Source: Irpex lacteus (lineage: Eukaryota > Basidiomycota > Agaricomycetes > Polyporales > Irpicaceae). From it: a DNA stretch of 64,000 bases. A model generated the notes under the pieces. It saw nothing but the letters and a program-made list of their open reading frames with translations, did not search any database and was not told the origin of the DNA. Below are positions 37,090-47,557 of the stretch, piece after piece. How positions within the stretch are numbered: the stretch's first letter is position 1; the number at the start of each line of letters is the position of its first letter. The DNA lies in the NCBI GenBank assembly GCA_001986395.2, contig MQVO02000013.1:62001-126000 (forward strand). Reading direction: 5' to 3'. The translations under genes were made by a program, and so were the position numbers.

Positions 37090-39326
37090 CTAGTTCCAGT
37101 ACATTGGTCGTAGTCCATCAGCTTGAAGCTTTGTCAATGTCATAGAATTACGACGCATAATCATTTCGTCTAAAAAGAAATTGAACTTGAAGACATGTAG
37201 CTCTCGACATATTGAATGAAACCCTCCAAGCCAAACGTTTGTCTGTTCGGCAATGGACGAATTGAAGAACCAGCCATCATCGTTTCGCACAAGTTCGGGA
37301 AATGAGCGGGGGTTGCAATTCTCTTGGCAGAACTTGTCGGTTGTGCTGTGCTTGCATTTGAAATGAAAAACGTCCATGGACAGGCCAATTCCATCGAAGA
37401 AGGGCTTGTTCTTGACATGCTGAGCAAGGTGGCAGTTGTTGTCGAATATGATGTGGTCAGGACGAGGAATATGTCGGTATACACGCTCGATAAAGTCCTA
37501 TTAATTGTAAGCGCATATTGAGGGAGTATAAAAGGTGAACTGCTTTGCTTACTGCGACTGTTCCAATAGCTTCAGCACCGTAAAACGTTACTCGAGCGAT
37601 AATCACCCCGCATGGTGAGACAATCACCTGCTCGTTATGTGTGCGCCTGCGACCAAACTGTGCTCGTATTTGTTTATTTCCGGTCTCTGGTTTGTCGGGA
37701 CATGTCTTCTGTGTCACTGTTGTCTGCACTAGGTCAGCATCGCTTGTTACTATGACTCGTCCCTCTGAGTTCAGCTCATACTCATCCTCGGCAATATCAA
37801 TGTCCCCGGCAACGGTGTCCGCATCTGTACTGACGGCACGTGCTTCGTTAAGTAGACGTTGAAGCTGGAATCGGGCTTGACCTCGGGCAACATGAGTGGT
37901 CTGGATAGCAATATGTACCGGATCTTCACAGACTTTGCTACCAGTTACCACAGGAGCCTGGCATGTGGTGATACAGCAGATAAGTGCGTCTTCTTTGTGA
38001 TGATCACAAAAGCGGTCGCGATTGTTCAGCAGTGGCCTGTGACAGTTGTGACGACCGCAACAAGGATGCCCGATAGTAATACCGTCGATTACTACTGCGG
38101 TAACCTTTCCTGTACATAGCATAAGTAGACTGCTTCTCGAAAGATAATGAGCTTTATTTTACTTACCTACTTCAGTGGCGCCTGTGGTATTGCGGTCGTC
38201 GTAGAAGCGAGTGCACTTGTGGCAGTAGTGCCGGACATCAGGAAGGCCTTCCGTTTGTATTCGCTCATTACGCTCATGCATTGCCACATCAAAGCGATCT
38301 TCCTGAAGACCTGTGTGTGGTAGGTCGAACACTGTTGAGTGTTTGAGCCGGTCTTCCAGAAGGCATAGGAGAACAAATGAGTCCCAGACTTCGTTTGTGT
38401 GAAGAAAGGGTGATACTGTGAGGTCATCTGCGGTATGGCTGATCTCGGCACATGTCATGTTGTAAATCCTTGCACAATTCGATGCCGACGTCCTACATTG
38501 TGGAAATGAAGTTCAATTATACACCATGAAAACTCTGACCAAATTCGGCTGCGTACCAGGCAAATAACATCGATGCAATCCACTGCTCGACAAGACGCAC
38601 TTCGATGAAACGATGCGTCGAAACTTCGATAGCAAAGGGGATGCCGGGATAATAAACGCGGCGATCGTTGGAAACATAGAAGTTATGGTGATATACAGCA
38701 CGGCAAGCTATCAATTGGTCGGTCGGCTAGTGTAAATTTCATGTCGTTATCAAATTTAAGGTGCAAGACTTACCACGACAGTATAGTGACACCATACTTG
38801 CACGCACAGAGCCCTTGTCCAAGGTATGCAGCACATCTGTCCGCTGACCGGCTTCCGTCAGTGGTGTCTGCTGTTTAGGACAGGTCTTGACCACACACTT
38901 TGTATGGGGTGGATGGAACAGGTGCAGCGCTTTGTGTAATATTCAGCATGAGGCAGTATTTTTAAGATAGCATGAGAACTCACTGAGGCCCATATCATGT
39001 CCGTACCGTTTGAAGTCTTCCAACGGGTGCGCATCCAGTTCCGATGGTACTTCACTGTCCCAAATAATGTCCTTCAATACCTCCCAGCATTTATCGACGT
39101 CCTCTTCACTTAGTTCACATGTGCCACTCAGAAAGCGCTTGATAGACCGTGAAAGAAAGTCCGGTGGACCGTCCACTGTATGGCTTCCCGCTTGCGTGAG
39201 AAGGATATCTTGGCGACAGAGAGCGGCACATTTGATGAACTTGATCAAGTTGCTCAGTGTTAAATGTTCCCTCAGGTCGGGATATGTGTCGAAGCGTGCA
39301 TCAAGCAATTCGAGGTTGAAACGCAT
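37090..39326 (-). CDS. KDZ-associated CxC5/CxC6 cysteine-cluster protein, spliced
   Basis: It reads from ATG at 39326 to the stop at 37092-37090 through six exons (introns such as 38983-38930 and about 37552-37500), with no frame break seen. The order is an N-terminal helical region (MRFNLELLDARFD), a CxC5-type part (YCRACRAVYHHNFYV, RRVYYPGIPFAIEVSTHRFI, LVEQWIASMLFAWY), then a CxC6-type cluster (HPCCGRHNCHRPLLNNRDRF, CDHHKEDALICCITTCQAPV), and the C-terminal block PDHIIFDNNCHLAQHVKN, MDVFHFKCKHSTTDKFCQEN, WFFNSSIAEQTNVWLGGFHS. These families are described as associated with Kyakuja-Dileera-Zisupton transposons of fungi; the catalytic role of this protein is not settled. It probably belongs to the mobile element in which it lies. 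Confidence 0.82.
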
Positions 39327-39866
39327 GGTAGCGGGATGTATTAAGAAAGGTTGTTGTAGTATAGACAGTAAGTACACTGTACGGCGAACGCGTGAAGTGA
39401 CATAGTCACACCCAGGTCACACTACCGTCACAGGTATCCTGTCCAATGGACATGTCCATCGGACGGTGTCCATGCATAGACTTCTGAATTCCGGAACGTT
39501 CTCACATGTCTGAAGCCGGAGTCTGTCTGAGTTTGAAAACTCAGGTCGTCATCTCATACTATCCAGCCCATATATACTTCAATTTTAGTCCAAATCTTAT
39601 GATAGTTATGTCAAATGAAAGCTCTTGTTTTCAGCTATCTATCCGTATATACATTATATATCTTTATCTGAAGTAGTCATACATGAGAGTCCAAATATAT
39701 ATGTCACCTACAAAGCGCCCACATACAAGTCTTCCTTACGCTGTAGCAAGAGCAGTAACAAATAGAATTCCCACGGTTTGCCAACGAAATCCGTTACTTA
39801 CAAGCGCCGTAAATGCACCGCTCTGGATTGGAACGATTCTCTTTCGTTTCACTCAGGAATCGTAAC

Positions 39867-42800
39867 TCGACGTTCGTTAGCATGCATATTATGCACTCAC
39901 CTAGATACTATTGAACTCCCCCGGACCCTCCCAGCATTCATCGACCCACTTGGACAGTACGTACTTGTCACGACTTGGACAATTTTTCCTTTTATTTTTG
40001 ACTATTTTTCCGATTTTTCTCTCAATTCCTACGTCATTTCTGTACCTGTTCTGAAAGACCAGTCACGTGACCCTGGGACATGGTTATGTAATACTGTATA
40101 GTTCCATCCCACGTCCACATGATCCATAGAAGGCGCTAGAACCTTGTAGAACATTGCATCATATCGCGTCATCATTGCATCATTGCTTACTCATAGTGGT
40201 GTTAGGAGTACAGACCCGGTACCAGGGGTCCTCGTAGATACATATATAAGCCCCACTGGGCTCTGCCTGGAGACCTCAGTTTCGACCTCTTGGTCTCTAG
40301 GTATGAGTCCCACTTTGTATTGTCGATAGTATAATAACTAACTTGGTCTCTAGTCATAACTCTATCGCTAGTCCCTTGACGTCGGTGCTCACACACACCA
40401 CACTTGTCTCTGCGAGGGTCCTGTTTAGTTGTTAGATACTTTTGTTACGCGACCTCGTTACTCTCGACATCGAGCGAGCTCTAGCCTGGTCATAGTCGTG
40501 ACAGTACTAACAGCGAGTACACACATCCCTTGAATGCAACACAGCGAAGTAATTCAAGTGTTATTATCAGGCCGAAGTCGTCGCAAGCTCGACTATGTTC
40601 TTCAGGGGGCACAGCATCATTGCTTAAGTAGGAATTGCGGAGGTTAGGTGTATATGCCGGAGTAGCATTAAGAGCAATGACAAGAGAGGAAGATGACGGC
40701 GGGATGAGAGAGATGTTGATGTTGATCTCGGTCCGCTTGACCGCATGTAAGAGAGCTACGTTAGCTAGCTGATAACGGTGAACGAACGCTAGTATGCACA
40801 AGTATCCGCAAACGACAAGATACTCACCTGGAAACCGCTGAACTCTCACGGACTCTTTACAGCCTCCATCGCTTCGCGGTACAGATTGGGCGACATTGAA
40901 GTGGCTAAGCATCGACACGTATCTACAGACTGCTACTGAGCCTGAGCCCTACTAATAGTATTCGACGCATATTCGAGGGTTTTAGGGAGCACGAGTTGAG
41001 GAGGCTGGGGTGAAGATGATAGCGCGAAGAGAGAGCCGTCGACGTTGTCAAACACCACGCCCTCTGAGTTAGTGTCGGTGTTTGTAAGGACTCTGGTGAG
41101 TACGTAGGAGAGGGTAACTGGTATCGAGCGAATAGGGTGGAGGTCAGCACACACAGGTACTACAAAGTTCGAGCAGATGATGCAGTACTCACCAAGAAAC
41201 CGAGAAACACTCCCAGCCCGTTGGAGCCTTCATCGGTTTGCAGCGCTGAGGAGGCCCGCATATGAGAGTGCATTCACGTACAAAAATGTCGCTTTACAAT
41301 CACAGTGATGTGGAGATCGAAGCGTGTCTTTAGGTTGTCAGGTCATTGCAGTTTGACTGTGGTCAAGTAACAGGCTGCTTGTTCGTCAGGGAAGCGCAGA
41401 GAGGTTGGAAACGAGACTAGAGGGTAACATATCAAGACGAGAGCTGACCGCGTACGATTGAGCTAGATGCGCGTAAGGGATGTAGCTCGGTATGTAAGAG
41501 ACTTAGGTGAGCTAACTGATAATGAGTGAACGTTAGCATGCACAAGTGCCACAGCCAAATGAAGTAGTACTCACCGAGAACCCACTTTACTCTCCTGAAC
41601 ACGTCCTAGCCTCCATCGCTTCACGAATTACAGATGGGCAACAGTACACGAGTAGCCTCCTCAAATTGACATCACGGTGGGTAGGTATCAGATATTGCCA
41701 CGTCTCTGAAGGTCGTGACTGTTCGTTTGACTATCTTAAGGGCACGGAGTTGTGGTTGCAATAATGGCAGCAATGACGGAGGGGCAGAGGGGCCCTAGCT
41801 CGACAGGCAAGAGAGCTCGGACTGATTAGTGTTGAGCGAACCACAGGCTGACTGGTGTTGAACGTACCACAGGCTGACTGGTATTGTGCGAACCACAGGC
41901 CCCAGACGATACAGTACTCGCCGTCGCCGAGAAACCGTGCAGCTCTCCTGCCTATCGGTTCGCAATGCCGGAAGGAAACCGTTGCGTAAGAGCGTGCGCA
42001 CGAATCTATCCGTGCCGTCTTGGAGTGGAGGTGGTGTGGTGGTTACAACCTGAGGTTGTCGTGCCATCAAGTTGTTTGCTTGTCCGAGTCCAGGTTGGAA
42101 AACGAGACCAGAGGGTAACGTGTCGACGCCAGAGTTCACAGTACGGTCGCACTAGGTGTGCTCGCCGCCTAGTACAACGTCTAACTCGACGTGTAAGAGA
42201 GCTGACATTGAGAGAACGAGAACGTCACGTCGTTAGTATGCACAAATACTAGCGAACGAAGTAGTACTCACCGAGAGACCACATTACTCTCCCGAACACG
42301 TTCCAGCCTCCGTCACTTCACGGCTCGCATGCATGACAATCGCGCATAACACGAGTAACCTCCTCAAATTGACATCACAGTGGCTAAGTATCGATGTGTA
42401 TCTGGAGCTCGTTCCGAAGCCACAGTTGCCAGACTGACTGTCTTCAGGCGGGCGGTGTTGCAATGGCGAAAAGGCACCAATGACGGAGGGGTAGAGGGGC
42501 TCTGGCTCGACGGGCAAGAAAGCTCAGGCTGACTGGCTGACTGGGACGCTGATACAACACTCACAGAGAGACCGTGCAGCTCTCCCAGACATCTCTCAGT
42601 CTCCATTGCTGCTCGGGACAGATGCACGACAGTCGTGTATAATACACGGGTGGACTCGTCGGATAGACATCGAGGTGAGGAGGTATTGACGCTGGGTTGG
42701 ATAGATATAGACGCGTATTCGGAGGTCGTCATTGAGCAGCAGTCGCTGAGCTGACTGTCTTTAGGGGCGCAGTGTCGCGATTGCGATAACAAGGACGGGA

Positions 42801-42914
42801 GGAGGGGAGGGGGAGGCTCTAGCAGGACGCGCGAGGGAGCTCAGGCTGACGGTGTTGAACAAAACACAGGCAGACGACACAGTACTCACCGTGAAACCTG
42901 GAACTCTCGCAGTC
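39867..42914 (-). repeat. Cassette array after DUF6535 copy 2
   Basis: Modules with minus-strand donors lie near 39893, 40820, 41185, 41565, 41905, 42260, 42555 and 42880. The part 40504-41480 is close to 6490-7400 (shared minus-strand peptides SLIPPSSS, LVIALNA, SNDAVPPEEHS). The module at 42555-42790 has an open minus-strand frame with DESTRVLYTTVVHLSRAAME. A solo LTR interrupts the array. Its right edge at about 42914 is where the DUF6589 block begins. Confidence 0.6.
39966..40503. mobile_element. Solo LTR, 538 bp
   Basis: Begins TGTCACGACTTGG and ends AGTCGTGACA, with a perfect 5-bp target duplication GTACT (39961-39965 and 40504-40508). The paralogous empty site is at 6478-6495 (CAGTACGTACCAACAGCG). 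A TATA-like ACATATATAAG is at about 40239. It is left over from recombination between the LTRs of a retrotransposon. It is not related by eye to the LTRs at 47143 and 57779. Confidence 0.88.
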
Positions 42915-44884
42915 AGCGGCAAGTAGTCTGAGTCTTGACGCGCCCCTCTTACGCAGAGGTTCCCGATTTGTACGATACCACCTTTTTGGGAAGTATTTGA
43001 TGTAAACGCCTTTCCGCTAAGCGTGCATTTTGAATAACGCTTTGAGAGTATCTTCACGTCCTCGCAAGTCCGTTCGACATGTCTCTCTCACGCGGATTCA
43101 AGTCATATGATATGGTTGTGCTCGGTATTAATGGAGGCAAGCAAAATACAGATGCTTCGCCGCCTGACCCAAGCCGCCGTTTCGAACTCATCCTCGACTG
43201 CATCAAACAGAATGGATTCCAATCCCTTGGCCATTTTCTGGTCGAATTGTTCACCGTAGCCTCAAATCGCGAGAAGTACAAGTCGTCTGCACTCACGCAA
43301 GCGGTCGCGAGTTTTTTGAATGGGAAGTCAGCCAAGTATACTGTCATTAATCTCGTCAACATACTCTACCATAGCCGCTTCTCGACCCCCATCCCCATGC
43401 GCACATCAGCGACTCCCAACAGCGAGAAACGTCGAACAGACGAGGAGATTATGGCAAAGCATATGCTCCAGCAATGGGCATTGGAAGTGATCGAGGATAT
43501 GGTCAACGCCGAGGCGAAGCATCTTGTGTCACCTGCAGGTGAGCTTCGTCTCGGGCGCAATGTGACATGGGACTTCGCCAAGGGCTTCTCCTTTCAGCAC
43601 ATTCTTCAGGTCGCACGCGAAACGAGCCCAAGCATTGTGCGATTGCTGGAAGCGACTTCCCTGCCACCATCTGAGCGGAAGCCACACGCTTTTCTCTTCA
43701 ATGGTAAACCTCGTCACGCCGGTCCATGCACATCCGGTAAGTACTATACTGCACCTACAAGACATTGCTGAGACGGGATTAAACAGCCCCTACAGTGCCA
43801 ACTGCCCGCGCGGTGCCGCCTCCGAGTCATACTATACACAACGTACCGTCTGTTCCACGAAGTCCTGGCCGTGGGCATGCGAAACGTGACCCGTTCATAG
43901 TAAGTACCGTTTATCAGTAACTTTGCCATGATACTCACGGTTTTTATCGAAGGTTATAGCAGTCATCATCATGATGCTGATGAACGCACGGAACGTTCAG
44001 TTCAATGTGTTTCAGAAGCTCATGGGTGTTTGGCTCTTCGCTAACTCTGCATCGCGCGAGTTATTCGATATTCTGTGCCGAATGGGGTTCTCAATCGCAT
44101 ACTCAGCTGTGCTCGAACTTCTGAAGGATCTCGCCAACTCTGCGCAGGGTACGATTCGTGTGCAGGCAATCGCGCGTAGGTTCAAGCTTGTATACGACAA
44201 TATCAACCGTCAATGCCGAGTATGGGATGGCGAATTGGGGGAGAGGGACATCATGCAAAGTGGTACAGCTGCGATGTTTGTGGTGCTAGACGATTGCAGT
44301 CCGTCTACATCCAACATTGCGGTTTTGGAGCAGGCTCGTGCTGAGAAGCGGCGACGGCAGCTGAACTTAGGTGTACTGGAGCGTCGAATAGATGACGTGC
44401 ACCTTCGTGACGTCTTTGCTGTACATATTGTCTCCTTCCTCATCCAGGAAGTACCTTTCCTGGCGCCGCTACAGAAAAGACTCAATCACCGGCTACGTGT
44501 TGACTTGGCAAAACATCGGATGAGAGACGGCCGTCGCACTCAAGCATATCCTCTAGCGACCTCTGAGCACAACAACGGCAGTACTCAGGGAAACCGCGAG
44601 GTCATTAACGATCTCATGCTGAATCAGCTGCAACTACCAGAAGAAGAGATCACACAAATGATCACAATTCTTGGCAGGCTCCTACCCAGCCGCCCTTCCG
44701 AGCTTGTGAGCTAATTCTCAGTAGAGTACGTTGTGCTTGGTCTCAGTAGAGGTCACCATGTATGGGTCGATTATCTAATAGTGATGGAATTACTTCATAA
44801 GGATAAAATTTTGAACTCCACTGATTGAACTACCATACATAGAAGAGGGGTTCAAAGTCCGAAACCTTAAAGCTCACAAGCTCG

Positions 44885-45790
44885 TCAGGACGGCTGGCAT
44901 AAAACAAAGGTAAACAACGGAGCCCGGTCTGATAAACGCCCTCCCTGCCCCATTTGGTGCAGCCCGCCGCCGAAATATTCAACGCCTCTGGCGCATACTA
45001 ATAACGCCGCGGCTAGCCTGCGCCTTGAACCTCTTGGTAATCCGTTTATGAAAACCTGAAGACGTGGTTGACTCAGAGAATCTTGGCTTGAAATCCACAC
45101 AATACTGTAGCATCTTTTGCAAAGCCCTGGCGGCACGCACCGTAAGTCTTTAAAGCTCTGCATTATATACTGACTTTGGCGGACGGTGAGGTATAGTACG
45201 TTTGGCCGGTCGTTCCAGCGCAATACGCAGAACGTGCGGTCATGCTGTATTCATAGCTTTTTTCCCTAGCACATTCTTGGTTACATTTCTGGGTACTAGG
45301 TATTGTCGCGGACGATACGAGATAAGGGACGTAACGAATGAGGTAACTTGTGCCTCGCCCCGGACGATACTGACGAGCCGCGACGTGAGTGCGTTTATTC
45401 TCCCGTATCTTCACAAAGGTGTTGCCGAACGCGATCTCCAGGTTGACCACAACGACACGGTTCCCTCAAGACTCGGACGTTCTTAGGTATGCACATAAGA
45501 AGATGCCTGATAGTGCTGTATAATTACTTGTCTGTGGGTTCTGTTTTATTGCAGTTATTTCGTTGATAGCAATGAATTTTATTCACAGAGTATCGAGCTG
45601 CACGCGGTCCTCTGTCCCGAGGATATTTAGTGGAGTGATATCACTTGGATGCCTTTAGGTCAGCATATAAGTGCATCCAGAAGGTCAGGTCTTCCCTGCG
45701 CCGGTTGCAGAGATGCACACCACATCCTTGTCCCCTCATAGTATGATTGCGGTGACTTGCATTTGCTAATAGCAAGGACATCGACTAAGA
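44885..45790 (-). pseudogene. RecQ-like helicase remnant inside the long-TIR element
   Basis: On the minus strand, order and motifs follow RecQ-type DEAD/H helicases. There is a Walker A region (VVCISATGAGKT, then LTFWMHLY after a 1-base slip, about 45750-45660), DITPLNILGTEDRVQLDTL near 45640, and RGTSYLIRYVPYLVSSATIP (about 45350-45280, motif III). RWNDRPNVLYLTVRQ with SFKDL follows (45220-45140), and a motif VI-like HQMGQGGRLSDRAPL (44965-44915) ends in a stop at 44885. There are frame slips and stops, so it is dead. The motif VI part lies within the left inverted-repeat arm and is duplicated, inverted, in the right arm (46700-46770). Confidence 0.65.
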
Positions 45791-45977
45791 GCTTTTGGAT
45801 TTCGTCCGTATGGTGCTAAATTGTACCGGTAGAGTAAGCCGGAACGTAGATTTGAAGCCTCCGGGACGACAGGACAGATATACATATTGAAAAAATAGTA
45901 TGATTAAATCATAAACACAGTACAATGGTTGAACGTTACACAAATAGGAGGAGAGGCGAGATGAGACGAAAAAACTA

Positions 45978-46639
45978 CAGTCATCTACCCCTCAACCGGA
46001 CGCTACCCCTCAACCGGCCACCTGCCTTATACAGTAGGCGTCATCCCGTTTTGGAAACTCGTAAGCGCACTAGGAGGACGGGCAGCAGCCTCGTCTCCTG
46101 TAGTAGAGTTTTACACCACCACATATCATGCATAATGCATCATGGTCGTGCTAAACTGCTCAAACATTTTTGTGAGGGTAGTACGACCGACTAGAAAGAC
46201 AACTCCGCTGCTCGTGCCGCGGCTTAGTCACCACCTATGGAACGTCGTGTGAAAGCTCCCGCGGAGTTTGAGAAGAGGACTACCAAAGTGCGAGACTTCG
46301 ATGTCGACGATTTGGAAGAACTAGAGGAGGCAACAAAAGTCTGATGTTTTGTTTGACACTATGAAAGGCTTGCTGGAATCACGGAGGCCCGGTAGCCTGA
46401 GGAGCTGATACTTAGCTCGCAACGCAGATACTGAGAATTGGAATTCTATATATTGAATTTATATGTATCTAGTTGTACACGGATTTGCATTTTGAGCATC
46501 TCTAGACTGGTACGCATGCACACTTGCCATGAGATTGGCTTTAACGGCGGTGGCCTCAGGCTTGTAAATGGAGCGGCGCCTACCGTATAAGGCAGGTGGC
46601 CGGTTGAGGGGTAGCGTCCGGTTGAGGGGTAGATGACTG
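45978..46639. mobile_element. Nested TA-flanked non-autonomous element (662 bp)
   Basis: Terminal inverted repeats of about 65 bp begin CAGTCATCTACCCCTCAACC and are internally duplicated (TACCCCTCAACCGG twice). TA dinucleotides flank both ends (45976-45977, 46640-46641). CAGT ends and a TA duplication fit Tc1/mariner-type elements. The longest inner frame found by eye is 35 codons (46237-46344, MERRVKAPAEFEKRT). There is no transposase. Confidence 0.75.
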
Positions 46640-47142
46640 TACGTTGAACGACGTCTATACAGACAACCGTGACGCGTCAAAGTCCGGCAGCAGGCTGCAC
46701 CAAATGGGGCAGGGGGGGCGTTTATCAGACCGGGCTCCGTTGTTTACCTTTGTTTTATGCCAGCCGTCCTGACGAGCTTGTGGGCATTAAGGTTTCGGAC
46801 TTTGAACTGCTCTTCTATATCTGGCACTCTGATCAGTGGAGTTTCAATATGGATCCATACACAGTAATTCATCAAGAATTCATCATTATGATTACATGAT
46901 AGACCTCGTACTCTACTCTTCAACGTATTCTGGTGAGACTCTGCCCACAAGCTCGGAAGGGCGGCTGGGTAGGAGCCTGAATTCTTGGCGGGGATCAGTC
47001 AACCGTTGAAAAGATCCGAACACTGAAGAAGTTCATGCATAGCTGCCCTCACGGATATCACCGCTACGGATGGGTTCTGCCTGTCGTTGAACTGTGGCAT
47101 ATGGGTTGGGCAGACCTTGAACGCATTCTCGCAACACACTGG

Positions 47143-47524
47143 TGTGACGCTCGACGTGAGCGTTCACGAACCGGGTGAGTCGACTGCGAGTCGTCCAGCG
47201 GACGCCAGGAACCAGAGGTGTAAGTGTATGTAGAATTGCCCGTTAAGGCAAGGATCGTCGTGCGCCTGTTCGAAGGCGTACACAACGGTGGGAAACTCGG
47301 GATCGCCTCGTTCTCCGTTCCCCGCGAGCCAAGCTCTAGCGTAGGCGTAGTAGAGAAGTAAGAAGATGATATTCCACGTGCGCCCAGCGCACTGCCTGAG
47401 TACTACGGACACATGTTCTACATGAGGCGTAATCCAAAACGGTAAGTATCATAACAGAGACAAATAAAATGCGAAAAATGAAGGGATATTCGATGAGACA
47501 CTAAGTAAACCGTAACCCGTCACA
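47143..47524 (-). repeat. 3' LTR of the Ty3/gypsy element
   Basis: 382 bp, identical by eye to 57779-58160. It is the 3' LTR in the element's own (minus) direction. Confidence 0.95.
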
Positions 47525-47557
47525 TAGCCCCCCAGTGTCGAATCGCGAATCCCGACT

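Larger units (their letters stand above)
34051..39510. mobile_element. Probable KDZ-type transposon core with its own inverted repeats
   Basis: The left end (34051-34160: ACATGTCT, GTTCCGAAT, TCTATGCATGGACA, GGACATGTCC, TGTCAC motifs) matches the right end (39510-39395) in inverse order over about 110 bp with gaps. It encloses exactly the two convergent genes. I found no clear target duplication, so the limits are approximate. Confidence 0.5.
32564..39866. mobile_element. AT-rich DNA element 2, carrying the KDZ-associated genes
   Basis: The left end reads GGCCATCAAGTGGCAGTTTA then CGATTCCTGAG, and the right end ACTCAGGAATCGTAAC. Outside it, unit sequence resumes on both sides. The left 1.4 kb is AT-rich and gene-free and resembles element 1 (inverted block at 32845-32960). 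The right 350 bp is also AT-rich. Between them sits a GC-richer part with two genes and its own inverted repeats, so a second element may be nested inside. Confidence 0.55.
44674..46979. mobile_element. Long-TIR DNA element (2306 bp) with RecQ-like helicase remains
   Basis: It starts CAGGCTCCTACCCAGCCGCC and ends with the inverse. The arms are about 295 bp each (44674-44968 and 46685-46979), with the outer 34 bp nearly identical and the middle diverged. A perfect 9-bp target duplication AATTCTTGG flanks it (44665-44673 and 46980-46988). Long inverted repeats with a 9-bp duplication fit Mutator-like elements, but no transposase is present. It interrupts a DUF6589 gene in a codon-preserving way. 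It contains helicase-derived sequence and a nested TA-flanked element. Confidence 0.85.

Noticed and set aside
46744..46950. Minus-strand 68-codon frame in the right arm of the long-TIR element
   Set aside because: It is not kept in the left arm and does not continue the DUF6589 protein, which resumes on the plus strand at 46989.
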